Both the position numbers and the translations under genes were made by a program. Under the pieces are notes generated by a model that was not told the origin of the DNA, ran no database searches, and saw nothing but the letters and a program-made list of their open reading frames with translations. A stretch of 64,000 nt of DNA, from assembly GCF_034424625.1 (NCBI RefSeq), contig NZ_CP139976.1, positions 4,836,001 through 4,900,000 of the forward strand, written 5' to 3'. Positions 17,056 through 27,289 of this stretch are shown here, one piece after another (the first letter of the stretch is position 1; every line of letters begins with the position of its first letter). Origin of the DNA: Janthinobacterium lividum (GTDB lineage: Bacteria; Pseudomonadota; Gammaproteobacteria; Burkholderiales; Burkholderiaceae_D).

Positions 17056-19908
17056 TTACTTGGTCAGGATAAAACCCTTCAGCTTCGAGAATGCCGTTTC
17101 CAGCAGATCTTTTTGCTGGGCGTAGTGCTTGTCATAGTAACCGACAGCAGGCGACGCCGAAGCAGGACGGCCGGCGTAGGCCAGACGCTGACCCGATTCC
17201 AGGCCTTCGAAGATGTTGTGCTGGATCTGGAACCAGGCGCCCTGGTTTTGCGGCTCGTCCTGCGCCCAGACGACTTCGACCAGGTTCGGGAACTTCTTCA
17301 GTTCGGCAGCGAACGATTTGTGCGGGAACGGATACAGCTGTTCCAGGCGCACGATGGCCGTGTCGGTCTGGCCACGGGTCTTGCGTGCGTTGACCAGGTC
17401 GTAGTAGACCTTGCCAGAGCAGGCGACCACGCGCTTGACTTTCTTGGCGTCGATTTTGTCGTCGACTTCGCCGATGACAGTCTGGAAACCACCCTTGGCC
17501 AGGTCGGTCAGCGGCGAACCGGCATCCTTGTTGCGCAACAGCGACTTCGGCGTCAGGATGACCAGCGGCTTGCGGAACTGGCGCACCATCTGGCGGCGCA
17601 GCAAATGGAAGATCTGCGAAGCCGTCGTCGGCTGCACCACTTGCATGTTGTTATCTGCGCACAGCTGCAGGAAGCGTTCCGGACGCGCGGACGAGTGCTC
17701 AGGACCCTGGCCTTCGTAACCGTGCGGCAGCATCATGACCAGGCCCGAAGCGCGGCCCCACTTCACTTCGCCGGAGCTGATGAATTGGTCGATCACCACT
17801 TGCGCGCCGTTGGCGAAGTCGCCGAACTGGGCTTCCCAGATCGTCAGCGTGTTCGGTTCAGCGGTCGAGTAGCCGTATTCGAAGGCCAGTACGGCTTCTT
17901 CGGACAGCACCGAGTCGATGACGGTGAACGGCGCCTGGTTGTCCGACACGTTTTGCAGCGGAATGTAGGTACCTGCATCCCAACGCTCGCGGTTCTGGTC
18001 ATGCAAGACGGCGTGGCGGTGCACGAAGGTGCCGCGGCCGGCATCCTGGCCCGTCAGGCGGATGGCATAGCCGGACGATACCAGCGATGCGTAGGCCAGG
18101 TGTTCGCCCATGCCCCAGTCCAGGTTCATTTCGCCACGGCCCATGGTGCCACGGTCGCCCAGTACTTTTTCCACCAGCGAGTGGACCTTGAAGTCTTCCG
18201 GCACGGTGGTGATGCGGGTGGCCAGGCGTTTCAGTTCCGTCATCGGCACGGCGGTATCGGCCGAATCGGTCCATTTCTTGTTCAGGAACGGCAGCCAGTC
18301 GACGGCGTACTTGTTCTTGAAGTTCGAGATGACCGGATCGACGGTATGCTTGCCGGCGTCCATGGCGTCGCGGAATGCGGCCACCATCTTGTCGCCGCCA
18401 TCGGCAGGGATCACGCCTTGCGCTACCAGCTTGTCCGCGTACAGTTTGCGGGTGCCTGGATGCTGGCCGATCTTCTTGTACATCAGTGGCTGCGTCAGTG
18501 CCGGCGTATCCTGCTCGTTGTGGCCAAGCTTGCGGTAGCAGATGATGTCGAGGACGATGTCCTTCTTGAATTCCATGCGGTAGTCGAGCGCGATCTGCGT
18601 CGCCAGCACCACGGCTTCCGGATCATCGGCGTTGATGTGCAGGACCGGTGCTTCGATCATCTTGACGACGTCCGAGCAGTACAGGGTCGAGCGGGCATCG
18701 CGCGGATCCGAGGTGGTGAAACCGATCTGGTTGTTGATCACGATATGCACCGTGCCGCCGGTGTGGTAGCCACGGGTTTGCGCCAGATTCAGCGTTTCCA
18801 TGACCACGCCCTGGCCGGCGAAAGCGGCATCGCCGTGCACCAGGATAGGCAGCACTTGCGCGCCCTGCGCGTCGCCGCGGCGATCCATGCGGGCCTTGAC
18901 GGAACCTTCGACCACAGGGTTGACGATTTCCAGGTGCGACGGGTTGAACGCCAGCGACAGGTGGACCGGGCCGCCCGCGGTGGAGATGTCCGACGAGAAG
19001 CCTTGATGGTACTTCACGTCGCCGGCAGGCAGGTCGTCGCCATGCTTGCCTTCGAATTCTTCGAACAGTTCCTGCGGCGCCTTGCCCAGGGTGTTCACCA
19101 GCACGTTCAGGCGGCCGCGGTGGGCCATGCCGATAACGATTTCCTGCACGCCTTTTTCGCCGGCGCGCTGGATGGTTTCATCCATCGAGGCGATGAAGGT
19201 TTCGCCGCCTTCCAGGGAGAAGCGCTTCTGACCCACGTAACGGGTGTGCAGATAGCGTTCCAGGCCTTCAGCCGCGGTCAGGCGGTCGAGGATGTGGATT
19301 TTTTTCTCTGGGGTGAAATTCGGGGTGGAGCGGATCGCTTCCAGTTTCTCTTGCAGCCAGCGCTTTTCGGCCGGGTCGGAGATGTACATGAATTCGGCGC
19401 CGATCGAACGCGTGTAGGTATCGCGCAGATAGTTCAGCAGATCGCGCAGGGTGGCGGTCTCGGGGCCAAAATAGGTATTGCTGATGTTGAACACGGTGTC
19501 CATGTCCGCGTCGGTGAAGCCGTAGAAGCTCGGTTCCAGTTCCGGGATCATCGGACGTTCCTGGCGTTGCAGCGGATCCAGGTTGGCCCAGTGCGAACCG
19601 AGGTAGCGGTAAGCGGCGATCAGCTGCGTGGCGGCGACGCGCTTGCGGCCCATTTCAGCATCGAAGGAAGCGGTCACTGTGCGGATCGGACCTGCTTTTG
19701 CGCGCTCGGCGAACGAGGCGACGACGGAGGCATGCGCCACGTCAGGCTTGTTGGTGCCATCGACGGCAGGCACGTGCTGCATTGCGTCGAAGTAGGAACG
19801 CCAGTTATCGGGTACCGAGCCTGGATTGTTCAGATACGCCTCGTACAGGTCTTCCACGTACGGAGCATTCCCACCGAACAGGTAGGAGTTGGTCGTTAAT
19901 TGCTGCAT
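17056..19908 (-). CDS. sucA: 2-oxoglutarate dehydrogenase E1
   Basis: 950-aa thiamine-diphosphate enzyme that decarboxylates 2-oxoglutarate and hands succinyl to SucB. The N-terminal segment YLFGGNAPYVEDLYEAYLNN is typical of bacterial E1o. The TPP/catalytic region includes EIVIGMAHRGRLNVLVNTLG, GFTTSDPRDARSTLYCSDVV, and the pyrimidine-domain run MMLPHGYEGQGPEHSSARPE. AAGGTGAG lies about 8 nt upstream of the ATG. It is the first gene of the sucAB-pspC-lpdA run; the promoter must lie in 19909-20165. Confidence 0.97.
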   Translation of the reverse strand: MQQLTTNSYLFGGNAPYVEDLYEAYLNNPGSVPDNWRSYFDAMQHVPAVDGTNKPDVAHASVVASFAERAKAGPIRTVTASFDAEMGRKRVAATQLIAAYRYLGSHWANLDPLQRQERPMIPELEPSFYGFTDADMDTVFNISNTYFGPETATLRDLLNYLRDTYTRSIGAEFMYISDPAEKRWLQEKLEAIRSTPNFTPEKKIHILDRLTAAEGLERYLHTRYVGQKRFSLEGGETFIASMDETIQRAGEKGVQEIVIGMAHRGRLNVLVNTLGKAPQELFEEFEGKHGDDLPAGDVKYHQGFSSDISTAGGPVHLSLAFNPSHLEIVNPVVEGSVKARMDRRGDAQGAQVLPILVHGDAAFAGQGVVMETLNLAQTRGYHTGGTVHIVINNQIGFTTSDPRDARSTLYCSDVVKMIEAPVLHINADDPEAVVLATQIALDYRMEFKKDIVLDIICYRKLGHNEQDTPALTQPLMYKKIGQHPGTRKLYADKLVAQGVIPADGGDKMVAAFRDAMDAGKHTVDPVISNFKNKYAVDWLPFLNKKWTDSADTAVPMTELKRLATRITTVPEDFKVHSLVEKVLGDRGTMGRGEMNLDWGMGEHLAYASLVSSGYAIRLTGQDAGRGTFVHRHAVLHDQNRERWDAGTYIPLQNVSDNQAPFTVIDSVLSEEAVLAFEYGYSTAEPNTLTIWEAQFGDFANGAQVVIDQFISSGEVKWGRASGLVMMLPHGYEGQGPEHSSARPERFLQLCADNNMQVVQPTTASQIFHLLRRQMVRQFRKPLVILTPKSLLRNKDAGSPLTDLAKGGFQTVIGEVDDKIDAKKVKRVVACSGKVYYDLVNARKTRGQTDTAIVRLEQLYPFPHKSFAAELKKFPNLVEVVWAQDEPQNQGAWFQIQHNIFEGLESGQRLAYAGRPASASPAVGYYDKHYAQQKDLLETAFSKLKGFILTK

Positions 19909-20165
19909 ATATTGCTCACCTTTCTTCGCGCTTCGCGAGGAATTAGCGGGTTAATCTAACCTTCCGCGACACGGCCTGACCGGTTAGCGGATTGCACATC
20001 AAGTTGTGGGGAAGGGCTTTTTTATTGCACCAGCATTCTGCATACCGTCATTTAGAATAGCACGCGGTATTGTAACGCAACAACGCCTAGTTGAATTTTA
20101 TTTGGCAAGCAAATGTAAGCTGTGTTGTTGATTTTCCCGGGCTTGCAAGCCTGTCACTGTTATGC

Positions 20166-21140
20166 TTACAACACATCGGCGGCCCTGCCGGTGTGCCGCT
20201 TGCGTCCATCTGGTCTGCCCGGCAACGGCGCCGCCGCGATGGCCGCCAACCAATCGGGATCACCGGCAAACCACTCCACCAGGAAGTCGAGCATGGTGCG
20301 CAGCAGGGGCGACATGTGCTGGCGCGAGGTGTAGACGCCGTAGATGCCCATGTCCTGCGGCTGGTACGCGGGCAAGAGCTCCACCAGCTGCCCGCTGGCG
20401 ATCAGCGGCGTGGCCGAAAAGCGCGGCTGCATGGCGATGCCCGCCCCCGCCACCGTGGCCACCAGCAGGACCAGCGATTCATTCGCCGACAGGCGGCCGC
20501 TGACAGGGACAGTGAGCGCTTCCCCGTCATGCGTAAACTGCCACAGGCTCTTGCCGAAATACGTGTACGTCAGGCAGTTGTGCAGGGCCAGGTCTTGCGC
20601 CCGGCGCGGCGTGCCGTGCACCGCCAGGTACGATGGTGCGGCGCACACCACCGAGGCGCAGCTGGCCAGCTGGCGCGCGATCAGGTTCGGCTCGAGCGCG
20701 TTGGTGATGCGGATCGCCAGGTCGATGCGCTGCTCCACCAGGTTGACGGCGCGGTTCTCCATCTGCAGGTCGACGGCGGCGCGCGGATAGCGCCGCAGGT
20801 AAGCGGTTACTGCGCCAGCCAGCGCCGTCTGCGTCAGGGATTGCGAACAGGTGATGCGCAACAAGCCGTGCGGCGTATCGAGGCCCTCGGGCGAAGTGAC
20901 GGCCATGGCGCCAGCCACTTCCAGCATCTGCCTGCAGCGCGCCAGGGTGGCATCGCCCGCATCCGTCAGGCTCAGCCGGCGCGTGGTGCGATGCAACAGC
21001 CGCGCCCCCGCCCATTGCTCCATTTCGGCCAGGTAGCGCGTCACCATGGCGCGCGACATGTCGAGCGCTTCGCTGGCGGCCACCATGCTGCCACGCTCGG
21101 CGATGGCGACGAATACTTGTGCGGCGGTGATGCGGTCCAT
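20166..21140 (-). CDS. LysR-family transcriptional regulator
   Basis: 324 aa. The winged HTH is residues 1-60 (DRITAAQVFVAIAERGSMVA, MSRAMVTRYLAEMEQWAGAR), then a periplasmic-binding-like effector domain (GLLRITCSQSLTQTALAGAV). The start at MDRITAAQ (21140) has AAGGGAG 7 nt upstream; the frame opens 11 codons earlier. It is divergent from the metallo-beta-lactamase-fold remnant at 21257 with a 116-nt shared spacer, the usual arrangement for a LysR regulator and its target. Part of an accessory block between sucA and gltA. Confidence 0.88.
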   Translation of the reverse strand: MDRITAAQVFVAIAERGSMVAASEALDMSRAMVTRYLAEMEQWAGARLLHRTTRRLSLTDAGDATLARCRQMLEVAGAMAVTSPEGLDTPHGLLRITCSQSLTQTALAGAVTAYLRRYPRAAVDLQMENRAVNLVEQRIDLAIRITNALEPNLIARQLASCASVVCAAPSYLAVHGTPRRAQDLALHNCLTYTYFGKSLWQFTHDGEALTVPVSGRLSANESLVLLVATVAGAGIAMQPRFSATPLIASGQLVELLPAYQPQDMGIYGVYTSRQHMSPLLRTMLDFLVEWFAGDPDWLAAIAAAPLPGRPDGRKRHTGRAADVL

Positions 21141-21256
21141 GCGGTACTCCCTTGATTCGTCCGATCCATGCAACTAAGTATTGCAATCTACCCTATTTCT
21201 CACGCCTGGTCGAAAGGATAATATGCGACAAGAGCATCCAATGCAGAAAGAATAAT

Positions 21257-21712
21257 ATGTTTGCACGCGCCGCCCGCCCCTCCCGCACGCTGGAGACCTT
21301 CCGCCTGGATGTGCTGGGCCGCGCACCGTCCACTTCGCTGCTCCTGAGCGGCATGGCGGACGCCATCCTCGTCAACACCCAGTTCCTGCGCGGCGATGCG
21401 GCGCAGTTAGCGCACACCATCGCCGCCAGCGGCAAGCGCCTGACAACCATCTATATCAGCGCGGCCGAACCGCAAGCCTATTTCGGCCTGGGCGTGCTGC
21501 AGCAAGCCTTTCCGCAAGCGCGCATCCTCGCCAGCGGCGCCACGGTCGAGGCGATCCGCCGCCAGGCCGGCGCCAGGGTCGCCCACTGGGGCGGCATCCT
21601 CAAGCACAATGCCCCGCACCGCATCGTCATGCCCCAGCCCTATGAGGGCGACAGCCTGCAACTGGAAGGCCGGCACGTCGCCCTGCGCCACCTGGAAGCG
21701 GCCTTCAACTGA
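21257..21712 (+). pseudogene. Metallo-beta-lactamase-fold hydrolase remnant
   Basis: 151 aa, about half the length of MBL-fold hydrolases. The start of the fold is recognisable: TLETFRLDVLGRAPSTSLLL, ILVNTQFLRGDAAQLAHTIA, then YFGLGVLQQAFPQARILASG. Where relatives have the metal-binding SHxDxDH stretch before YFG, this protein has TIYISAAEPQA, so the zinc ligands are missing. The frame then stops soon after EGDSLQLEGRHVALRH, before the C-terminal half. It is either a decayed gene or a small MBL-like protein with a new role. The start at MFARAARPS has only a weak ribosome site; the frame opens 35 codons earlier. Confidence 0.6.
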
Positions 21713-21729
21713 CACGACGCAGGCCTGCC

Positions 21730-22272
21730 CTACAACGCCCCCAGGAAGCGCTCGTATTCTTGCGCGCTGCGCGCCAGCCGCTCGGCATAGCCCGTTTCCT
21801 TCGGCCCGTCTTCCGCCCCATAGAAGGCAAAGAAGCGGCGGTTGTCGGCGCCGATATACGCGAGGGTGACATCGAACGGTGCCAGCAGCTGCGCCAGGGT
21901 GACGTTCCACCTGCCTTCCGGCGTGAAATCCTCCTCGCGGATGCCGGCCGTGACGGCCAGCGCCACTTTACGGCCCCTGAAGGCATCGCCGCCCGTGCCG
22001 TAAGCCCAGCCATATGCCAGCACCTCGTCGAGCCACCGCTTCAGCAAGGGCGGGCAGTTGAACCAGTAGACGGGGAATTGCAGGACGACATTGGCGTGCG
22101 CCTCCACCAGCGCCTGCTCGCGCGCCACGTCGATGTTTCCATCCGGATAAGCCTGGTGCACGTCGTGGATGGTATAGCGGTCCGGATACTGCGCCAGTTC
22201 CTGCAGCCAGCGCTTGTTGGCGACCGACGTGTCGATGGCGGGATGGAAGACGATAACGAGGGTTTTCATCAT
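21730..22272 (-). CDS. Flavodoxin-fold NAD(P)H oxidoreductase (MdaB/KefF type)
   Basis: 180 aa. N-terminal FMN-binding pattern MKTLVIVFHPAIDTSVANKR, then VVLQFPVYWFNCPPLLKRWL and the substrate-pocket run YGWAYGTGGDAFRGRK, typical of the NQO1/KefF/MdaB quinone reductase family. It probably reduces quinones or electrophiles with NAD(P)H and FMN. AGGAA lies 8 nt before the first ATG at 22272; a second ATG follows. An HxlR regulator gene lies upstream on the same strand with a 224-nt spacer, a pairing usual for electrophile-responsive reductases. Confidence 0.85.
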   Translation of the reverse strand: MMKTLVIVFHPAIDTSVANKRWLQELAQYPDRYTIHDVHQAYPDGNIDVAREQALVEAHANVVLQFPVYWFNCPPLLKRWLDEVLAYGWAYGTGGDAFRGRKVALAVTAGIREEDFTPEGRWNVTLAQLLAPFDVTLAYIGADNRRFFAFYGAEDGPKETGYAERLARSAQEYERFLGAL

Positions 22273-22404
22273 GCTGATTTCCTGAAAATGGGATGGACGC
22301 ACCAGCCCGCCTGCACAGGAAAGCAGGCAAGCCGATACCCTGCCCCGTGGCACGCGGCATGTGGCCGCGCGCCTGCAGGGGCAAAAACAGCATAACCATG
22401 GCGA

Positions 22405-22421
22405 GTACTTTTCACAAGTAC
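22405..22421. promoter_or_regulatory. Candidate HxlR operator
   Basis: Palindrome GTACTT-N5-AAGTAC about 135-150 bp upstream of the oxidoreductase start, between it and the HxlR gene. HxlR regulators (YodB, CatR, QorR) bind short GTAC/TAC-type palindromes. A second pair, GTAAG-AAAA-GTAAG, lies nearby at about 22441-22455. Assignment is inference. Confidence 0.4.
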
Positions 22422-22496
22422 GCACATTTACCACTCATACAGTAAGAAAAGTAAGCTGCAAGGCCGTGAAAAGACGTTTGGCCATGCGCATCCGGA

Positions 22497-22838
22497 TCAG
22501 GCTGGCTGGTGCCGTTCGCCCCACGCGCACAAGGTATGCAGCACGGGAATCAGCGAGGCGCCCTTGCTGGAAAGCGAATATTCCACCTTGGGCGGCACTT
22601 GCGGATATTCCTTGCGGACGATCAGCCCATCGGCCTCCAGCTCCTTCAGCACGACGCTGAGGGTCTTGAAGGCGATGCCGCCGAGATGGCGCTTGAGTTC
22701 GTTATGCCGCAGCACGGTGTTTTCCGCCAGCGCATACAGGATCAGCATCTTGTATTTGCCGCCGATCAGCGACAAGGTATAACCAAATGCCGTATCGCCC
22801 AGGGCCACGCCGCTGGGCGCGCAGATTTCTTCATTCAT
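22497..22838 (-). CDS. HxlR-family transcriptional regulator
   Basis: 113 aa, the normal size for this winged-helix family. ICAPSGVALGDTAFGYTLSL carries an N-terminal Cys, like the redox-sensing Cys of several HxlR proteins. Then LIGGKYKMLILYAL, LRHNELKRHLGGIAFKTLSV and LEADGLIVRKEYPQVPPKVE are the recognition helix and wing. The start at MNEEICAPSG (22838) has AGGAAG about 10 nt upstream. It probably controls the adjacent oxidoreductase. Confidence 0.9.
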   Translation of the reverse strand: MNEEICAPSGVALGDTAFGYTLSLIGGKYKMLILYALAENTVLRHNELKRHLGGIAFKTLSVVLKELEADGLIVRKEYPQVPPKVEYSLSSKGASLIPVLHTLCAWGERHQPA

Positions 22839-22913
22839 CGCGTTGTACTTCCTGTTGAACCAGGATCCGAGCATAACAGCCCGGCGGCCCTGGCTTGCAT
22901 CGAACACGCACAT

Positions 22914-22940
22914 AAAAAAACGGGCCGAAGCCCGTTTTTT
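22914..22940. terminator. Bidirectional terminator after gltA
   Basis: AAAAAAACGGGC-CGAA-GCCCGTTTTTT: a short GC stem extended by A/T pairing, with a T-tract on both strands. It ends gltA transcription on the minus strand, 23 nt after its stop codon. Confidence 0.85.
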
Positions 22941-22962
22941 GTTTGCTTGATACCGCTCTGGA

Positions 22963-24264
22963 TTAACGCTTGTCCAGTGGCGGTACTTCGCGCGTGGTCG
23001 AACCGACGAACAGCTGGCGCGGACGGCCGATTTTTTGCTCTGGGTCGGCGATCATTTCGTTCCACTGGGCGATCCAGCCGATCGTACGGGCCATAGCGAA
23101 GATACCGGTGAACAGCGACACAGGGATGCCCAGCGCCGATTGCACGATGCCCGAGTAGAAGTCGACGTTCGGGTACAGTTTGCGCGACACGAAGTATTCG
23201 TCGTTCAGTGCAATCTTTTCCAGTTCCATCGCCAGCTTGAACAGCGGATCGTCTTGCAGACCCAGTTCTTGCAGCACTTCGTAGCAGGTTTCACGCATCA
23301 GCTTGGCGCGTGGATCGAAGTTCTTGTACACGCGGTGGCCAAAGCCCATCAGCTTTACGCCGGAGTTCTTGTCCTTGACTTGCTCGATGAAGGCAGGGAT
23401 GTTCTCGACGGCGCCGATTTCCTTCAGCATGTTCAGTGCCGCTTCGTTGGCGCCGCCGTGGGCAGGACCCCACAGGCAGGCGATACCGGCAGCGATACAG
23501 GCGAACGGGTTGGCGCCCGACGAACCGGCCAGACGGACGGTCGATGTCGATGCGTTTTGCTCGTGGTCCGCGTGCAGGATCAGGATGCGGTCCAGGGCGC
23601 GCACCAGCACGTCGTTGACCTTGTACTCTTCGCACGGGTTGGCGAACATCATGTGCATGAAGTTGGCGCTGTACGACAGGTCGTTGCGTGGGTACACGAA
23701 CGGCTGGCCGACCGAGTACTTGTAGGTCATGGCGACCAGGGTTGGCATCTTGGCGATCAGGCGGATGGCCGACACTTCGCGGTGACGCGGGTCGTTGATG
23801 TCCAGCGAGTCATGGTAGAACGATGCCAGCGCGCCGACGGTGCCCACCAGGACCGACATCGGATGCGCGTCGCGGCGGAAGCCACGGAAGAAGAATTGCA
23901 TCTGTTCGTGCACCATCGTGTGCTTGGTGACGGTGTCGACGAACTTGGCTTTTTGCGCCGCGTTCGGCAATTCGCCGTTCAGCAGCAGGTAGCACGATTC
24001 CATGAAGTCGGCGTTGACGGCCAACTGTTCGATCGGGTAACCGCGGTACAGCAGCTCGCCCTTGTCGCCGTCGATGTAGGTGATCGACGAGTTGCAGGCG
24101 GCCGTCGACATAAAGCCTGGGTCGTAGGTGAACTTGCCGCTACCGGCGTACAGTTTGCGGATGTCGATGACGTCCGGGCCAACCGTGCCTTTGTAGATTG
24201 GAAATTCAAGCGATGGGCTGCCATCGGAGAACGACAGGGTAGCTTTTGTGTCAGAGATATTCAT
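22963..24264 (-). CDS. gltA: Citrate synthase
   Basis: 433 aa, type II (hexameric, NADH-sensitive) citrate synthase of Gram-negative bacteria. Motifs seen: [57 protein letters not shown] and [19 protein letters not shown], with the catalytic His and the oxaloacetate-binding residues. AAGGAAGAG precedes the ATG. It lies 122 nt downstream of sdhE and may be read with the sdh genes or from its own promoter. Confidence 0.97.
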   Translation of the reverse strand: MNISDTKATLSFSDGSPSLEFPIYKGTVGPDVIDIRKLYAGSGKFTYDPGFMSTAACNSSITYIDGDKGELLYRGYPIEQLAVNADFMESCYLLLNGELPNAAQKAKFVDTVTKHTMVHEQMQFFFRGFRRDAHPMSVLVGTVGALASFYHDSLDINDPRHREVSAIRLIAKMPTLVAMTYKYSVGQPFVYPRNDLSYSANFMHMMFANPCEEYKVNDVLVRALDRILILHADHEQNASTSTVRLAGSSGANPFACIAAGIACLWGPAHGGANEAALNMLKEIGAVENIPAFIEQVKDKNSGVKLMGFGHRVYKNFDPRAKLMRETCYEVLQELGLQDDPLFKLAMELEKIALNDEYFVSRKLYPNVDFYSGIVQSALGIPVSLFTGIFAMARTIGWIAQWNEMIADPEQKIGRPRQLFVGSTTREVPPLDKR

Positions 24265-24386
24265 GGGCTCTTCCTTCTCGGGAGTGAGTCGAAATTAAAA
24301 TCAAAAATTCTGGCTGCAATTCGCACCGCAATTCGGCAGTGCTACAGCGCGCCACTCGCACCGTTTGCAATATATCGCCCAGGCGT

Positions 24387-24668
24387 CTAGGCAATGCGCA
24401 GTCGTTGCAGCAGTGCGCGCACATGCGGCAGATCGACTTCGCCTTCCGGCTCTTTACGGGCCAGTACCAGATCCATTAACGCATTGTCCGATAAATCCAG
24501 CAAACGCGTCAGCGCGTCAACTTCTTCATCGGTCAATTCGGTTTCATACGCATCGAGAAAACGGGTCAGGATAATGTCGTTTTCCAGCAGGCCACGGCGT
24601 GAACGCCAGCGCAGGCGGGCGCGGTTGGCCGGGTCGGCCTGATGCGAGGACAAAATTGATTCTGTCAT
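24387..24668 (-). CDS. sdhE: FAD assembly factor SdhE
   Basis: 93 aa. The RGxxE motif (WRSRRGLLENDIILTRFLDA, about residues 20-39) is diagnostic of the SdhE/YgfY/SDH5 family, which helps attach FAD covalently to SdhA. The C-terminus is longer than in E. coli. The start is set at MTESILSSHQ (24668); eleven more codons are open upstream. It lies between sdhB and gltA, as in many betaproteobacteria. Confidence 0.93.
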   Translation of the reverse strand: MTESILSSHQADPANRARLRWRSRRGLLENDIILTRFLDAYETELTDEEVDALTRLLDLSDNALMDLVLARKEPEGEVDLPHVRALLQRLRIA

Positions 24669-24784
24669 TTGGTTTACCACTTTACGTGTGCCTTGCGGCA
24701 CGGTGCTGCTTTGCAGGCGCCGCCTGCAGGCAAGAGAGGATACCCTCTTCCCGCAAACGGCGCCCGGCGGACGCGATCAGGGGA

Positions 24785-25495
24785 TCAGATCGCGCGGCGG
24801 ACCATCAACTCCTTGATCTTGCCAATCGCCTTGTTCGGGTTCAACCCTTTCGGGCAGACGTCGACGCAGTTCATGATCGAATGGCAGCGGAACAGGCGGT
24901 ACGGGTCTTCCAGGTTGTCCAGACGCGCACCGGTGGCTTCGTCGCGCGAATCGGCGATGAAGCGGTAGGCTTGCAGCAGGCCGGCCGGGCCGACGAACTT
25001 GTCCGGATTCCACCAGAACGACGGGCACGACGTGGAGCAGCATGCGCACAGGATGCACTCGTACAGGCCATCGAGTTCTTCGCGCTGTTCCGGCGACTGC
25101 AGGCGTTCCTTTTCAGGCGGGATCGAGTCGTTGATCAGGAAAGGCTTGATCGAATCGTACTGCTTGAAAAATTGCGTCATGTCGACGATCAGGTCGCGGA
25201 TGACTGGCAAACCTGGCAACGGACGCAGCACGATAGGCTCCGACAGTTCGTTCAGGTTGGTGGTGCATGCCAGGCCGTTCTTGCCGTTGATGTTCATCGC
25301 GTCCGAACCGCACACGCCTTCGCGGCACGAGCGGCGCAGGGCCAGCGAGTCATCGACGTCCGACTTGATGCGCTGCAGTGCGTCGAGCAGCATCTTGTCG
25401 GTGTCTTTCAGTTCGACCGTCAGGTCTTGCATGTAAGGCTTGGCATCCTGGTCAGGATCGTAGCGGTAGATTTTGAATTTGAGAGTGCGTGCCAT
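24785..25495 (-). CDS. sdhB: Succinate dehydrogenase iron-sulfur subunit
   Basis: 236 aa. N-terminal 2Fe-2S domain with [19 protein letters not shown], then [17 protein letters not shown] and [17 protein letters not shown] binding the [4Fe-4S] and [3Fe-4S] clusters. It passes electrons from SdhA to the quinone site. It starts 10 nt after the sdhA stop with AAAGGTCAG as ribosome site. Confidence 0.97.
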   Translation of the reverse strand: MARTLKFKIYRYDPDQDAKPYMQDLTVELKDTDKMLLDALQRIKSDVDDSLALRRSCREGVCGSDAMNINGKNGLACTTNLNELSEPIVLRPLPGLPVIRDLIVDMTQFFKQYDSIKPFLINDSIPPEKERLQSPEQREELDGLYECILCACCSTSCPSFWWNPDKFVGPAGLLQAYRFIADSRDEATGARLDNLEDPYRLFRCHSIMNCVDVCPKGLNPNKAIGKIKELMVRRAI

Positions 25496-25505
25496 GTTCT
25501 GACCT

Positions 25506-27287
25506 TTAGAAAGTACGTGGTTTTGGCTTGAAGGTATCGACCGTCAGCGGTTTGGTCACGACTGGCTTGTATTCCAGGCGGTTGCCTTCCGAGTACCACA
25601 GCGTGTGCTTCATCCAGTTGTCGTCGTCGCGGGTCGGGTGATCATCCTGGGCGTGGGCGCCGCGCGATTCCTTGCGGGCTGCTGCCGAGACGATGGTCGC
25701 TTTCGCCGTTTCGATCAGGTTGTCCAGCTCCAGCGCTTCCACGCGGGCCGTGTTGAACACCATCGATTTGTCCTTGAACGAGACGTGCTTGCGGCGCTCG
25801 TCAAGCTTCATGATTTCGATCACACCCTGGTCCAGCATCGCGTCGGTACGGAACACGCCACAGTACTTCTGCATGGTGGCGCGAATCTCGTTCGCCACGC
25901 CCTGCACGGTTTCCGTGCCGGTCGAGTTTTCCAGGCGCGCCAGGCGGCCCATGGCGAAATCGGCAGCGTCGGCTGGCAAAGGCTTGTTTTCCTTGGCTTT
26001 CAGGCCGCTGTTGACGATGTGGTTACCGGCCGCGCGGCCGAAGACCACCAGGTCGAGCAGCGAGTTCGTGCCCAGGCGGTTGGCGCCGTGCACGGAGACG
26101 CAGGCGCATTCGCCGATCGCGTACAGGCCGTTGACGACTTTCGCCGAATTGTCCGGACCGGTCGGGGTGACGACCTGGCCGTGGATGTTCGTCGGAATGC
26201 CGCCCATCTGGTAGTGAATCGTCGGCACGACAGGAATCGGTTCCTTGGTGGCGTCGACGTTGGCGAACTTGTGGCCGATTTCCAGGATCGACGGCAGGCG
26301 CTTGGCGATGGTATCGGCGCCGATATGGCGCAGGTCCAGCATCACGTGGTCCTTGTTCGGACCGCAGCCGCGGCCTTCCTTGATTTCCTGGTCCATCGAA
26401 CGCGAAACGAAGTCGCGCGGCGCCAGATCCTTCAAGGTTGGCGCATAGCGCTCCATGAAGCGTTCGCCTTCGCTATTGATCAGGATGCCGCCTTCGCCGC
26501 GCACGCCTTCGGTGATCAATACGCCCGCGCCGGCCACGCCGGTCGGGTGGAACTGCCAGAATTCCATGTCTTGCAGCGGCAGGCCGGCGCGTGCCGCCAT
26601 GCCCATGCCGTCGCCGGTGTTGATGAAGGCATTGGTCGACGCGGCGAAGATACGGCCTGCGCCGCCCGTTGCCATGACCGTCGTTTTTGCTTCCAGGATC
26701 ATGCATTCGCCGGTTTCCATTTCCAGCGCAACAACACCGATCACGTCGCCGTCGGCGTCACGGATCAGATCGAGTGCCATCCATTCGACGAAGAAGTGCG
26801 TACGGGCGCGCACGTTGCGCTGGTACAGGGTGTGCAACAGGGCGTGACCGGTACGGTCGGCTGCCGCGCAAGCGCGCTGCACCGGCTTTTCGCCGAAGTG
26901 GGCCGTGTGGCCGCCGAAAGGACGCTGATAGATGGTGCCGTCAGGGTTGCGGTCGAATGGCATGCCGAAGTGTTCCAGCTCGTACACGACCTTCGGTGCT
27001 TCGCGGCACATGAATTCGATGGCATCCTGGTCGCCCAGATAGTCGCCGCCCTTGACGGTGTCGAACATATGCCAGAACCAGTTGTCTTCGGCCATGTTGC
27101 CGAGCGACGCGCCGATACCGCCCTGCGCCGCAACGGTGTGCGAGCGGGTCGGGAAAACTTTCGACAGGACAGCGACGTTCAGACCGGCTTCAGCCAGCTG
27201 CAACGACGCGCGCATGCCGGAACCGCCGGCGCCAACGATTACCGCATCAAAGCGGCGGGTAGGAATTGCAGATTTATATGCTGCCAC
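25506..27287 (-). CDS. sdhA: Succinate dehydrogenase flavoprotein subunit
   Basis: 593 aa. FAD-binding [20 protein letters not shown], the FAD-attaching His in [13 protein letters not shown], and the active-site region around LIDEG-type runs ([20 protein letters not shown]). The start is a GTG at 27287 ([16 protein letters not shown]), two nt beyond the sdhD stop and 9 nt after GGAG. The longest frame begins 62 codons earlier, wholly inside sdhD. Together with SdhE this makes the covalently flavinylated subunit. Confidence 0.95.
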   Translation of the reverse strand: MAAYKSAIPTRRFDAVIVGAGGSGMRASLQLAEAGLNVAVLSKVFPTRSHTVAAQGGIGASLGNMAEDNWFWHMFDTVKGGDYLGDQDAIEFMCREAPKVVYELEHFGMPFDRNPDGTIYQRPFGGHTAHFGEKPVQRACAAADRTGHALLHTLYQRNVRARTHFFVEWMALDLIRDADGDVIGVVALEMETGECMILEAKTTVMATGGAGRIFAASTNAFINTGDGMGMAARAGLPLQDMEFWQFHPTGVAGAGVLITEGVRGEGGILINSEGERFMERYAPTLKDLAPRDFVSRSMDQEIKEGRGCGPNKDHVMLDLRHIGADTIAKRLPSILEIGHKFANVDATKEPIPVVPTIHYQMGGIPTNIHGQVVTPTGPDNSAKVVNGLYAIGECACVSVHGANRLGTNSLLDLVVFGRAAGNHIVNSGLKAKENKPLPADAADFAMGRLARLENSTGTETVQGVANEIRATMQKYCGVFRTDAMLDQGVIEIMKLDERRKHVSFKDKSMVFNTARVEALELDNLIETAKATIVSAAARKESRGAHAQDDHPTRDDDNWMKHTLWYSEGNRLEYKPVVTKPLTVDTFKPKPRTF

Positions 27288-27289
27288 GA

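Noticed and set aside
17005..19899. 964-codon plus-strand frame over sucA
   Set aside because: Exact antisense of sucA; long only because of GC-rich codon use.
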